Assembly (NCBI RefSeq): GCF_030272615.1
Contig: NC_081412.1
Coordinates: forward strand, 696,208,083-696,272,082
Reading direction: 5' to 3'
From: Cryptomeria japonica
Taxonomy: Eukaryota; Streptophyta; Pinopsida; Cupressales; Cupressaceae
Length of the DNA stretch: 64,000 bases
Of the stretch, positions 32,618 to 44,577 are shown one piece after another. The first letter of the stretch is position 1. Each line of letters opens with the position of its first letter. The notes beneath the pieces are model-generated. The model saw only the letters and a program-made list of their open reading frames with translations. It searched no databases and was not told the DNA's origin. The position numbers and the translations under genes were made by a program.

Positions 32618-35611
32618 ATTAAAGTTCCTCTTCAACTGAGATAAAGCATGTTTTCATGTCTCCAGCACGTTCTCAATGTATTCAAGTGTATACATAATCT
32701 GTGTATGGAACTCTTCCATTGAATCAAGTGTACAAGTTTCCGGAGTAGCCAAAATAGCTTCTGCATTCTTGTAGGCTCTTTGCAATATGTCCACTTGGGA
32801 TGCGAGTAGACTCTTCAATTCCTTTAGTGATCAAAGTCTTTTTGCTTTCTCAATATCATAGGTATCTAACCTATTTTTCAAATCATCCACAGATTTGCTA
32901 AAAGCAAAAATAGAATCTTGAAGTGGTACATATGCATTGCATATCTTCTCTAGCTCTTGCTTTGTTTCTTTTTGCATGTTATTGATACCAGAATAAAAGA
33001 ATGAAACATTAGAAAAAGATGCAAGATATCTCCCTCCTGTTTCAATAGCATTTCTCAATAAATATTTTTTAAGAGATAGAGCAAGTTTTCCTATATAAAT
33101 CTCTTTCATAAGTTGCTCTCCATGCTTCTTCATGTAACTCTTCTCAGTATAAGTTTGCACTTCTTCTTCAAGGGACTTATTTTGGTCAGATGCATCAGCA
33201 ACCAATTGACCAAGTTTTCTAATAAGGTTTGTCAAATGGCTTGTAGCAGTTTCCGGTAGTAGATTTGTCAGAATATCTATAGCATTCTGAATGGTTTCAG
33301 CTCCCATTCTTTGTTCTTTAAGTCTCTTCTTGTGTGCTCTAGATTGCATGATAGTTGCAATCTTCATCATTTTAGATGCACTCATATTATCAACAATTAT
33401 AGGCCCTGAGATGCCTACTGATTCGTCATCATCTTCATTAGTCTATTGTATGACTAATGTTTTTACCGGTTCAGAAGATGTTACCTTAACAATTTCTCTC
33501 CCTTGTGGTTTCTCCATTTCCTGTTCAGAAATATGTATATCAAAGTTTTCATTAAATTCCTTCTGAATGTCTTGTGAAATCGGTGGGGATTGGGGTTTCT
33601 CAGGTTGTTCCAAATAGATCAATTGTATCCTGAATATCATCAACATGTATGACTTGTTGGAAAATAGTGTCATCCTTTTCTTTGACAGGATAGACCACAT
33701 CAGCTTGCACAATTTCTTCTTCATCCATTTCAGGTTGATCAACAGTATCTTTCTCATCCTTAGAAGAATGTATAAGCTCTTGCATCTGTTGGATGTTACA
33801 GGCAATCTGATGAGTCTTAGTCTCAACAGGTTGCACCTTTCCACTAATTAGCTTTAATCTTATTGTTTTGTAAGAAAAATGAACTTTGTACTTATCAACC
33901 AATTCATTCAACTCATCCTTTGACAAATTAGGAAAATATTGAACAAATATATCATCTATAATTTATTCTTCCTTCTTTATTGCTTCCTCCCATTTATTCA
34001 GAAGAATAGTATATAAGGAATTAGAGATATTCTTTTCAAGATCATGAGGTAATCTACTGTAATGCCACAAATAATTGATTACCTGTTGAATAATTTGTTC
34101 CTTTTTATCTTCATTGAATGAATCAAAATGATTTTTGACATTATCAAATCTGTTTCTTCCTAATGTCTTCACTGTTCTCTCAAAGATAGACTCAGGCTTA
34201 TAATTTGAGATATCAAAAGGCACAGTTACCTTTGGCACTTCCTTCACTGCTTTGGTTGTTTTACCAGTTGCTTTCATTTTCTTAGGTTCGTCCTCAATAT
34301 CAATACCTTCAGATTATTCTTGGAGAATAAGTTTTCGACCTCTTTTCTTTGATGCAGTCTCCATCTTTGCATATACTTTGGGTTCTAGTTCCCTTTTGGT
34401 TTGGACACTTCATGTCACTCTTGTACTTTTCATCACCGAAGGTGCTTGCTCAACCTTCTTCTTTTTACCTTTACCACTTGTGGTAGGAACACTACTAGTT
34501 TCAACTTGTGCAGTCTGAACTTCAACTGTATCCAATTTTGCTTTCTTTTTATCCTTTGGAGATGCCAAGTTATTGGCATAACTGATCAATAAGTTATAGC
34601 TAACCTCATAACTCATATCTTTCATTTCTTCTTCTCTAGGCTCAATAGCCTCCATCAGACAGAAATCAGTGCCAACTATGAAAATAATGTCCTTAGTAAA
34701 GTGTTTTACTACATCCTCAAATAATCTTACTCTCATGCTCATTTTCTTCTAAAATTCATTGAAGTATTTGTTCATTGCAGTAGAAAAGGTGTTCTTCATA
34801 GCCTTGATATTATTCTTAATCTGGGCAGATACCAGTAGATCCTTAAACCATTCAAGATCACCTATTCTGAGTAGGAAATTTTGGAATTAAAAGAATAGAC
34901 TGATCAATAACTGTCCAAATTTAAACTTCAGACTGGTGTCCTTCTTGATAGACTGAATATTTAACAATAATTGGCTCCTTATGTCCTCACATTGGTCATA
35001 ATTAGAATTTTCAGCTATCATCTTATAAGTAGTATGCACCACTACAGATGGAACACTATTCAATCTGCTAGAATAAAATACCCAGTAGCCTATAACCATA
35101 GCCGCCAACTTTACCATTGGGTCGTAGATGTTATTGACAGAAAAAGCATGCCCATCAAATGTTGATCCGGTTAGAGTGTTCAATGTTTCTTTTGAAATAC
35201 ACCTTGGCTTAGGTACTTCACCGATTAAGTAAAAAACCAGTTACAGCTTGAATAACTTTCTTGGTCATAGTATGAGTCCTTTCTAAATACATATTTTCCC
35301 CATGAACACGACTCAAAATAATTTGAATCTGTTTTTCTTTAAAATCTTCAAAAAAGTAAGTTGTGTTATGAAAACCTTTTTCATAAACCCTAATATATTC
35401 TGATTGAATCTTTGTGTTTTCATTGCAAAGGGATTTTAACTGAGAATATATCGACAATGATCCTAAATCCTCAATCTTGCAATCAATCTAGCTGGACAAA
35501 TCTCCTTTTACAATAACACCACTAGGAACTTGCGATAAAGCATTATAACACACAATTCATTCTACTTTTACAACTTCCATAGGTTCAGATGTAATCATCA
35601 ATTTCTCTACT
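32618..35611 (-). pseudogene. Element C large gag-like ORF
   Basis: Apart from its first few codons (39837-39823, beyond the nested solo LTR), the gene lies here. It shows the same block order as the B and G proteins: ILSRVH (near 35310), VIGYWVFYSSRLNSVP (near 35080), KFKFGQLLISLFF (near 34910), MRVRLFEDVVKHF to TDFCLMEAIEPR (34735-34640), Lys-rich tail (34560-34240), GRNRFDNVKNHFDSF (near 34160), acidic middle (33900-33450), and helical C-terminus with KLGQLVADASDQNKSLEEE (near 33210) and a final helix to about 32618. There are several stops and frameshifts. Compared with D it lacks about 115 bp near 33610. Unlike B it keeps the C-terminal helices. Function unknown; structural role inferred from context. 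Confidence 0.75.
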
Positions 35612-35616
35612 GGTTT

Positions 35617-38600
35617 TGTAGTGTCTGCCCTTGTTTTGGCTTATTTTGACTATAGTTGACTTTTATATTATGCTTGATAGACTTATCTAGACTATATTTT
35701 GATGATTTGGATGATGATTACTCATGTGCTTCAGTGACTTATGATTTATGTTAGACACTATTGGACATATGCTATTTTGATTAGCTATATGGATGTTTAT
35801 ATTATCATGATTGATCATGTGATTTGATGATATATGTACTCGATGGATTTTATATGCTCACTATGTGATGAATTATTAATGGATTAGATTATCATGGTTT
35901 TTATGATGATTATTATTATGCTAACCCTACTTCATGATTACATATGATGAGATGTTTATGAGATGTGTTTGACTATTGTTTGACTGTCTTCTTGATAGAG
36001 ACGATTCCACATCACTCATTGCGAGCAGGATGTGTTGTCGCGATTCTCTATCACTTGCTTATTTTATATATGTATATGTATATATGGTATTTTCATTTTG
36101 TGGTTGCAAGATTTTATAGGTACCAGACATCGACTCCACTTGGCTTCACAGGTCTGAGCGTGTCTTAGTTCCAATGGCTTATGTGGTTTGGAGATGACAT
36201 GAGTTCCCCTCACATACTCTAGGTCTAAGTTGTTCACCATGAGTAGTCAGTGTCTTGGCATAATTCGCCATGTCAGAAAGTAAGCTTGGTCTTTTAGTTG
36301 TGAGTTCAGCTGATCATGATTGATTTACTTGATTATGTTAGAGTAATTATGTGGCTCTTGATGTGTAGTTCTATATTTGGTAATGTTCATTTTAGTGTAT
36401 TCAATTTATAAGTTTTGAATATTTAATTATTTGGTATTTATATTTATTTGATAATTAATGTTTATTGATTTTATGATTATTTATTTGATGAGCCTTATTG
36501 TTGTCTAATATTTATTTAATATTTGTGATTTAATCTTTAATGGTATTTGATTATTTATTTATTTATTTCACTTTCTATGGTTTAATATTTAGTTGATATT
36601 TTATATTTATTTGGTTCTTTAATTTATTTCATTAGCTTTTGGTTTATTTGATTTTAATCTCCTTTTGGATTATTTAATTTCAGCTTATATTTATTTAATA
36701 GTTTGACTTTTATTCCTAAGTGGGGGGTATGAACACATTAAATTAAATAAAGAAATAAAACAATCCCACTTAGCTAAATAAGTATATTTTATTTACTTTA
36801 CCTACCCTTCACTCTCATTGCTAAAATTCAAAATGGGTGAATAAATTATATCATATGGTGGGTCGGTAAAATATACTCCAAAATGGAATATTTTGATTGG
36901 CCGAGATTGAGCCTAAGGTTTTTGGATTATTGCTGTTTTTTATTTTCTTTTCTGGGAAGTTTGTCGGGTTCGTTTTTGGCTCTTCTCTGGAAATTTTCTC
37001 CAACAAGTTTTCTTCTTGACTTGGAATTTCTTCTCTCTTGGATTTGGCTAGAGCTTGGATTGATTTGGTTGGCTTGTGGGAGCTCTTCTTCAGCTTCATT
37101 TTCCATTACTTCAATTTGCAAGTTAGAGTTCGTTTCCTTTGCATTTGTTTTCAATCGCTTCTTTGTGTATGCTTGTGTTTGCATTGTTTTGGGTTTGGGT
37201 TGAAATAATATTTCATTCTATAGTTTTAATGTTGTTGAAGTTTAATATTTGGGAAGGAAATTTTTACTATTTGGGTTTTGTATAGTTGCTAGAAAATATG
37301 TTTTTGGTTTTCTCGTATTTGCATTTCACGGCTCTGTGAATTTACTGTGGAAATCTTTGGTTGATTAATCCTCTCTTGTATGAGATGAGATTGGTCTTCT
37401 TTGGTGAGTCATTCAATTGTGAATGTCGGGACTATCTTTATTTGATTCTTTGTGAGTTTTGTAGAAATTCTGTCTATTTTTCTATCACGAAAATATTTGG
37501 TTAAATCTTGGTCTACAGTTTGAGATATCTTAATGTTTTTATACCCAGGTATTCTTTGTTTCTGGGCATCTCTTTCCATATGTTTTCGAGCATTTTTATT
37601 AAGTTTGTGATTTATTATTTTACCCGAAAGTTATCTGAGTTTTCCATAAGTTTTGTGCAAAAGCATTGTTTCTGCAAAAATGATGTTCTATATTGCATTT
37701 GTGTTGTTATGTGATGCATTTCCGTTGCTTTGCGCAGCATAAGCGTTGTCTTAGGATGCATAAGTGAAAATCTAGAAACATAAGCGTTGTTTCAGAATGC
37801 ATATGTGTGATTCTGGAATGCAAAAGTGTTGTCCTATGTTGCATTTGCATTGTTCTATGTGGCATAAGCTTTGTCTTGTGGGGCAAAAGCACTAACCTGG
37901 CTGTGTTTTGTATTTTCCCAGTTTTGGTCATTTTTGAAGTATTCTCCCGAAATGATTTTTGTACCAAAGGATTTATTTGAGGTCTGTTAGTGTTTCCCAG
38001 TTTTGGGTTTGACCAGTTTTGATGCATTTTGATAGTTTTGAGTATATTTGTTCTTCTATGCATTGTGAGTATTTTAGACTCCCTTCCATGCGGATAGGCC
38101 ATGGATGACTGAGATATTTTCTATGTTGTTTTGGACCAGAAAGTGAGTAGGCCTTGTTGTGATGTTATTATTTATTTGAGGGCAACATTTGATGGCTTGA
38201 TATGCCTTTGTTATTGCTTGCCAAGAGCCTCATTTTGCTATATTGATGTTGTATATGTTGTTGTATCCATGTTCATGTTGTAAGGGTATATGTGAAAGTT
38301 GTTGGATGCTTTGAGTACTATTTTCATGTAACTATGTTGGTAGAGCCTCTTGTGATTTATTGTTTGGCCATGTTAGGAGGAGTGGGCTTCCTTGTGATGA
38401 CTGGGGTCATGAGAGATAGGCTTGCATGAGGTTCCTTGTAAGGATGCATGAAGTCTAGACCACTAGGGCACATTGGACTTTTACGTGATTTGTAAATAAG
38501 TGATAACCTAATAATTGATGGGTTGGGTAGTTAGATTAATTAATAAGATGATAAATTGATTTGTGCCTCATGACTTAGTCCTAGGGAGGATGTTTTAGGA

Positions 38601-39817
38601 TAAGCATGAGAAGGTCGTGAAGATGGTAAGCTAATCTCCCTTAGTCTCCCATAGGTTGAGATGGCTCCACATGTCCATCAGGCTAGTGCCTTGTATTATT
38701 ATGTTATTATGTTATTATGTTATGAGGATGGCATGTGATGACACTCCACTCCTACATGTGTTTCCCCTTATTGATTTGTGATTATTTTTATGCCTCTGGG
38801 AGTTCATTCTTGTTGTATGTGTGAGTTCTTGCTTGAGTGTCCTTGTGTGTTTAGTCTCCTTGGTTAAGGTGCCAGCTTAGGTTTAGAGTATGTGTTGGGA
38901 CCTTGTGTCATCTCCTATCATGGGGGGTGGTTCCTTTGGTTCCACATGGTTGGGAGGTTGGTTCTTTTTAGCCATTGGGATGCTCTCTTGGATTCTTCTT
39001 GCGTGGATGTGGATTCTTCTTCATGATGTACTATGGATGTACCTTGAAGCAAATTTATGTAATGAATAAGATGGAATGTATGAGATGTAACATTGTTTTA
39101 TATAGTAGATGGATTCTTGTAGTAGAAATAGCTATGCTCATGATGTATTTAATGTACTCATATTTGTAAGATGAATTGCAGTTGGAAACTTGAATTTAGA
39201 GATATTATATTTTTACTATTGTAGGGATGTGATTTTATGAATCATGGAAGTGAAGTGGATTATAGTTTGAATAAAATGGAATTGCATTATGGATTAGATG
39301 TATTATTTCATGGAATGTTTGGATGTTGGTTAGAATGTTAAATAATCTTAAAAGTGGAGTATTCGTGGATTAATAAGTGAATATGTTAGAAGAGATTAAT
39401 TGGATCTAGTAAATAGAAATGATTCACATAGATGCATTGGTAGAAAGCAAATTATGCATATCATGAGGAATAAGTAATTTTCTATGTTGCATATCTCATG
39501 GTTAAAGAATTAGAATATGATGCATTAATGAAGGTGAAATATACCTATCGTGTGTGTAGTATGTTATTGTAGAAATGAATTAAGTAATGATGCTAAAGTA
39601 CCCTAGAGAAAGATTATTGATGTTGTGTTATTTTTGCTTGCATTAATTTATGAAATGAACAATGATGTATGTTCATATTGGTTATTTGGTTAATAAATGT
39701 AAATAGATGGAGATGCATTATGTTGCATTAGTTATTATTAGATGTTAATTAAAAAAAAATTATCTCCAATTGTATATTATTGTTTAGTTTCTTTAGGGTA
39801 TTTTGGCAGGCATTACA
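35617..39817 (-). mobile_element. 4.2-kb solo LTR (or LTR-like insertion) inside element C
   Basis: The 4,201-bp segment is bounded by an exact 5-bp duplication GGTTT (35612-35616 and 39818-39822). Its ends are inverted copies: TGTAGTGTCTGCC at the left, TGTAATGCCTGCC on the minus strand at the right. No coding frame, primer site, purine tract or internal LTR copy is seen. Strand is a guess based on the common TGTAATGCC LTR start. It contains a degenerate GCATAAGCGTTGTC repeat (37710-37890) and a TGTTATTA microsatellite (38696-38722). An LTR of this length is long but not unknown in plants; a non-coding element of another class is the alternative. Confidence 0.75.
37690..37890. repeat. Degenerate GCATAAGCGTTGTC repeat
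   Basis: About eight imperfect units with GCATWWGYRTTGT cores (for example 37730, 37777, 37797, 37840 and 37862) separated by 20-35 bp inside the 4.2-kb insertion. Confidence 0.65.
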
Positions 39818-39822
39818 GGTTT

Positions 39823-40375
39823 AGAAGATCTTGCCATTTCAAATAGACTAGATTCGAAGAAGGATTTTTCAAAGAAATACCTTATTTCACGCATGCTGCC
39901 TTATTTACCAGTTGAATGCTCAAGTGCACACCAGTTCAGTCTTCACCAACCTTCAAATCAGCTTGATTACTCAAATTACAATGCAACTTTTACTAAAATC
40001 ATCTAGCAATCCTTTCTTAGCTATGCAAGCACTCAAAAATTCTTTCTTGTATGCGTTAGGGTAAAAATAACAAAGTGAAAACTCGCTTTTATCTTTTTTG
40101 CCTACTACATTAAATGCTCACCCGTTAGGGTTACAAACCCTAATTACACCGCTTAATGATACATAAATGTAAAACCGGTTGCTAATTGACTGACAAAAAG
40201 TTATCAAAATTTCATGCATTCAAATTATCTTACCACTCATTCATTTTAAGGGGTTAGGAGGTGGATTTACCATTATGCTCCCCTTAGACATATTGAAAAG
40301 GCTTAATTCACCAATGCAGGGTTCTCCAAACTTGGTGAAGGAATAGTTTCTTCTCCATGTGATTCATCACTCTTC
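39823..40375 (-). other. Element C inter-ORF leader and gag tail
   Basis: It holds the first codons of the large ORF (ATG at 39837), then non-coding sequence, then the last ~25 codons of a gag frame (minus strand, about 40375-40300, with an IPSP motif matching B's ITPSP near 24190). The order matches 23700-24240 in B. Confidence 0.65.
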
Positions 40376-42528
40376 TTCAACTGAGATAAAGTTCCTCTTC
40401 AACTGAGATAAAGCATGTTTCCATGTCTCCAGCATGTTCTCAGTGTATTCAAGTGTAGATGTAATCTATGTATGGAACTCTTCCATGGAATCAAGTGTAC
40501 AAGTTTCTGGAGTAGCCAAAATAGCTTCTGCATTCTTATAGGCTCTTTGCAGTATGTCCACTTGGGATATGAGTAGACTCTTCAATTCCTTTAGTGATTG
40601 GAGTCTTTTTTATTTCTCAAGATCATAGGTATCTAACCTATTTTTCAAATCATCCACAGATTTGCTAAAACCAAAAATAGAATCTTGAAGTGGTACATAT
40701 GCATTGCATATCTTCTCTAGCTCTTGCTCTGTTTTTGTTCGCATGTTATTGATAGCAGAATAAAATAATGAAACATTAGAAGTAGATGCAAGATATCTCC
40801 CTCCTATTTCAATAGCATTTCTTAATATATCTTTTTTAAGAGATAGAGCAAGTTTTCCTGTATCAATCTCTTTCATAATCTGCTCTCCATGCTTCTTCTT
40901 GTAACTCTTCTCACCATAAGTTTGTGCTGCTTCTTCAAGGGACTTAATTTGGTCAGATGCATCAGCAACCAATTGACCAAGTTTTCTAATAGGGGTTGTC
41001 AAATGCCTTGTAGCAGTTTCCGGTAGTAGATTTGTTGGAATATCTATAGCATTTTGAATGGTTTCAGCTTCCATTCTTTATTATTTAAGTCTCTTCTTGT
41101 GTGCTCTAAATTGCATGATAGTTGCAATCTTCATCATTTCAGATGCACTCATATTATCAACAATTATAGGTCCTGAGATGCCTAATGAGTCATCATTATC
41201 TTCATCAGTCTTTTGTATGACTAATGTTTTTACCGGTTCAGAAGATGTTACCTTAACAATTTCTCTCCCTTGTCCTTTCTCCGTTTATTGTTCAAAAATT
41301 TGTGTATCAATGTTTTCATTAGATTCCTTCTGAATGTCCTGTGAAACTGGTGGGGATTGGGGTTTCTCAGGTTGTTCCTCTGTTGGTGGAATATCCACTC
41401 CTGGTTGAGTTATCAGTTTCTCAACTGAAGTAACCTTTAAGTCGATGATTTCAAGTGGTTGCATATCTAGTACAATAATGTTTCTAGATAGATCAATTGT
41501 GTCTTGAATATCATCAACATGTATGACTTGTTGGACAATAGTGTCATCCTTTTCTTTGACAGGATAGACCACATCAGCTTGCACAATTTCTTCTTCATCC
41601 ATTTTACGTTGAGTAATAGTATCTTTCTCATTGTTAGAAGAATGTATAAGCTCTTCCATCTGTTGGATGTTACAGGCAATCTGATGAGTCTCAGTCTCAA
41701 CAGGTTGCACCTTTCCACTAATTAGCTTTAATCTTCTTATTTTGTAAGCAAAATGAACTTTGTACTTATCAACCAATTCATAATTATCTTTAATCTTCTT
41801 TTTTTATAAGAAAAATGAACTTTGTACTTATCAACCAATTCATTCAACTCATCCTTTGACAAATTAGGAAAATATTGCACAAATATATCATCTATAATTT
41901 ATTTTTCCTTCTTTATTGCTTCCTCCCATTTATTCAGAAGAATAGTATATAAGGATTTAGAGATATCCTTTTCAAGATCATGAGGTAATCTATTGTAATG
42001 CCACAAATAATTGATTACCTATTGAATAATTTGTTCCTTTTCATCTTCATTGAATGAATCAAAATTATTTTTGACATTATCAAATCTATTTCTTCCTAAT
42101 GTCTTCACTGTTCTCTCAAAGATAGTCTCAGGCTCGTAAGTTGTGATATCAAAAGGCACGGTTTCCTTTGGCACTTCCTTCATTGGTTTGGTTGTTTTAC
42201 CAGTTGCTTTCATTTTATTGGGTTCCTCCTCAGTATCAGTACCTTCAGATTCTTCTTGGAGAATAAGTTTTTGACCTCTTTTCTATGATGTAGTCTCCTT
42301 CTTTGCATATACTTTGGGTTTCGATTCCCTTTTGGTTTGGACACTTCGTGTCACTCTTGTACTTTTCATCACCGGAGGTGCTTTCTTAGCCTTCTTCTTT
42401 TTACCTTTACCACTTGTTGTAGGAACACTACCAGTTTCATCTTGTGCAGTCTGGACTTCAACTGTATCCAATTTTGCTTTCTTTTTATCCTTTGGAGATG
42501 CTAACAAGTTATTGGCATAACAGATCAA
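40376..42528 (-). pseudogene. D: partial second copy of the large gag-like ORF
   Basis: It is about 93% identical by eye to 32612-34588 of element C, covering the Lys-rich tail (42528-42200), GRNRFDNVKNNFDSF (near 42090), acidic middle (41776-41285) and helical C-terminus (41074-40400). Its N-terminal half is absent: at 42528 the sequence switches to a plus-strand gag fragment. It keeps about 115 bp lost from C and has its own internal duplication of about 65 bp near 41760-41830. At the other end a CTTCAACTGAGATAAAG motif is present twice (about 40375-40412), marking the junction. Stops and frameshifts are present throughout. Confidence 0.75.
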
Positions 42529-43387
42529 TGAAGGTGAGGAAGAAGAAGCAAAAGTTGATCTTGAAGGAGAACTTGTAAGTGCACTCTAAGAATTTAGTAG
42601 AGTGAGGAATGAATACAATTTATTCAAGAATATTATAGTAATGGAACAAAACTGGTTGATCAAATGCCTTGAAGAATCTGATAAATGTATCTCAGAGTTG
42701 AAGACTCAACAAGAAGACACCAAGGAATGTAGGTTTAAAGATCTAGCATCTAAGCTAGAGGCAAAAGATAAAGAGTATCAGTAGCTAGAAGGAGAAATGG
42801 AGAATCTCTAAAAGGACCTTGAGAAATGTCAGGATGAGCTCAAGGTGAGAATCCAATTTGATAGCAGCATTGATGCCTTGGACAAGATGTTGAAAAGGAA
42901 AAAGCACTCCAAGGACACCAGAGGATTAGGAAGTGGTGCAAGTGAATGCTCCACTAGCAAGAATATCCCCCACAATGACATTTTGTTTGTCTACTCAAAT
43001 GGAGATAACAAGGGACAAACCTTCACTGTCTAAAATAATCCCTGGAAGAAGGTTGATCTAACCACAACTGGTGAAGATGTGAAATTAAGGATGAAGATCA
43101 GTACTTCAAGAAGGAGAAACAATACAGATCCCAAAGGAAAAGGAAAGATGGGAGAAGGCAGCTTCATTGGAAGAAAGAATAGAAGAAGACAACATAGAAG
43201 ACCTCCTATCGGTAGAAGACAAGGAAACGATACCGCCCATAGCTTCTTTGATTTCACTAGAAGTGGTTTTCCCTTCAGTATTCCATCGAAAAACTATTTT
43301 GCCTTTCATCATATCAACTATATGATGAGTCTTTTCAGTGAAATATGGAATGAACCTTCAAAGAAAATTTACCTTCCCGAAGAATGA
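42529..43387 (+). pseudogene. Copia-like gag fragment
   Basis: In one plus-strand frame family the sequence reads as a Glu/Lys coiled coil (42602-42850) with stops at 42782 and 42811, then DALDKMLKRKKHSKDTRGLG (near 42870) and a CSTSKN-DILFV-SNG segment (42950-43010), a combination typical of the C-terminal part of plant Ty1/copia gag. A TAA at 43031 and a frameshift follow, and a basic tail runs to TGA at 43385. No CCHC knuckle is visible. The 5' end is cut at the D junction, and its strand is opposite to D, so it belongs to a different element. Confidence 0.5.
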
Positions 43388-43465
43388 ATGAACTGTTGTT
43401 TTACTGGTTATTAGGGCCAAACTCTGGATATACTTAACCCTTTCATGATCAATATTGATCCATTC

Positions 43466-43800
43466 TGTTGGCAACAACAATGCAAGAAAACTGAGAGGGG
43501 GAGTGAATCAGTTTTCATCAAACTTAAACAAATTAACCTCAACTTCAGATTCGATCAAGAACAGTAATAACAAAGATAAACAACACACATAACACATAAT
43601 TTTTTGACATGGAAAACCCGGTTAAGGGAAAAACCATGGTCGGAACCTACCCACAATAAGATGATACTTTGCAGTAGTATTTGTAAATATTACAATGGGC
43701 AATGCACATGCATTCAGGTACACTGCCTAGAGTTCACTGCTCAAAAACAACAAAGGGATATAACCCTGGGAAGGCTCGCTGTCGTACAAAGATCAGACAC
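43466..43800 (-). repeat. LTR fragment cut by element E
   Basis: On the minus strand it ends GTTGCCAACA and contains the U5 hairpin GAAAACTGA...TCAGTTTTC (43486-43516) and a TGGAAAACCCGGTTAAGG-like block also seen in the B and C LTRs (for example near 19760). It stops at 43800, where element E begins, so only the R-U5 side remains. Confidence 0.6.
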
Positions 43801-44556
43801 TGTAGACACCTAAAATTGTCTTGTCTAATTAAATAAATATTTTTATTTATTTAATTATTTTATCCTAAGTCTTCTATTAATTAAAAAAATTCTTATTTAT
43901 TTAATTAATTAATTAATCATCTTCTAAGCATTTCCTCATTTAAATAAATACTTTTATTTATTTAAATTGTCCTTTTTCCTAAATTTAATTATCCCCTTTC
44001 TTCTATTAATTAAATGAATATGTATTTGTTTAATTAATTCATTATCATTTTCTACCCATGACACATGTCATTCATCTCTTAATTCTTCTCTTACCTACCC
44101 CCTTTATCATTTAATTATTTCCTCTACCTACCCTTTAATCCTAGCCAGCCATTTTTCTTTACACCTCTTAATCTTATCCCTCCATTTCTTATAGTGTTCT
44201 CTATTTAAGAGGATGTTGTCTTCCTTTTCAACCCTAATCAATCACCTCATGACATAATCAATCTTATGCAATCAAGCCTTCTTGCAATCAAGCTATCAAC
44301 CATATTTTCGTTCTTTGTTGAGCTCTTGTGCACACATAAAATCTAAGAGCAAATATATCAAACAAGATCAATGGAGATTGAAACCCTACTTGACATGTGA
44401 ATAGAATACTTTGTTTTATTTTATTGATTCACATGATCTTAGGTATCTTCATTCGTGTATGGTGGATGCTTTTCATTGTTAGGCTAGGGTTTTATGGTTG
44501 GATCTTTGTTAGTCTTTCAATATTATTGTTTTCATCATCCATTTTTATCATATACA
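43801..44556 (+). repeat. 5' LTR of element E
   Basis: 756 bp, starting TGTAGACACC (as the solo LTR at 8376) and ending TATACA. It has a CTATTTAAGAGG promoter-like box at about 44201-44212. The 3' partner is outside the window. Confidence 0.8.
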
Positions 44557-44559
44557 TTT

Positions 44560-44577
44560 TAGCACGCCCAGTGGGAC
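44560..44577 (+). promoter_or_regulatory. Primer binding site of element E
   Basis: TAGCACGCCCAGTGGGAC lies three bases after the LTR end. It resembles the TGGCGCCC-x-x-GTGGGGC-type primer sites of plant Ty3/gypsy elements; the tRNA is not assigned. Confidence 0.65.

Larger units (their letters stand above)
31228..40375 (-). mobile_element. Element C: minus-strand relative of B, 5' end missing
   Basis: Read on the minus strand: end of the gag frame and leader (40375-39838), large ORF (39837-39823, then 35611 to about 32618), purine tract (32331-32316) and 3' LTR (32315-31228). A 4.2-kb solo LTR interrupts the ORF eight-odd codons after its start. The 5' LTR, primer site and most of gag are missing: at about 40376 the sequence jumps to a second copy of the large ORF (D). 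No target duplication can be scored. Confidence 0.8.
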
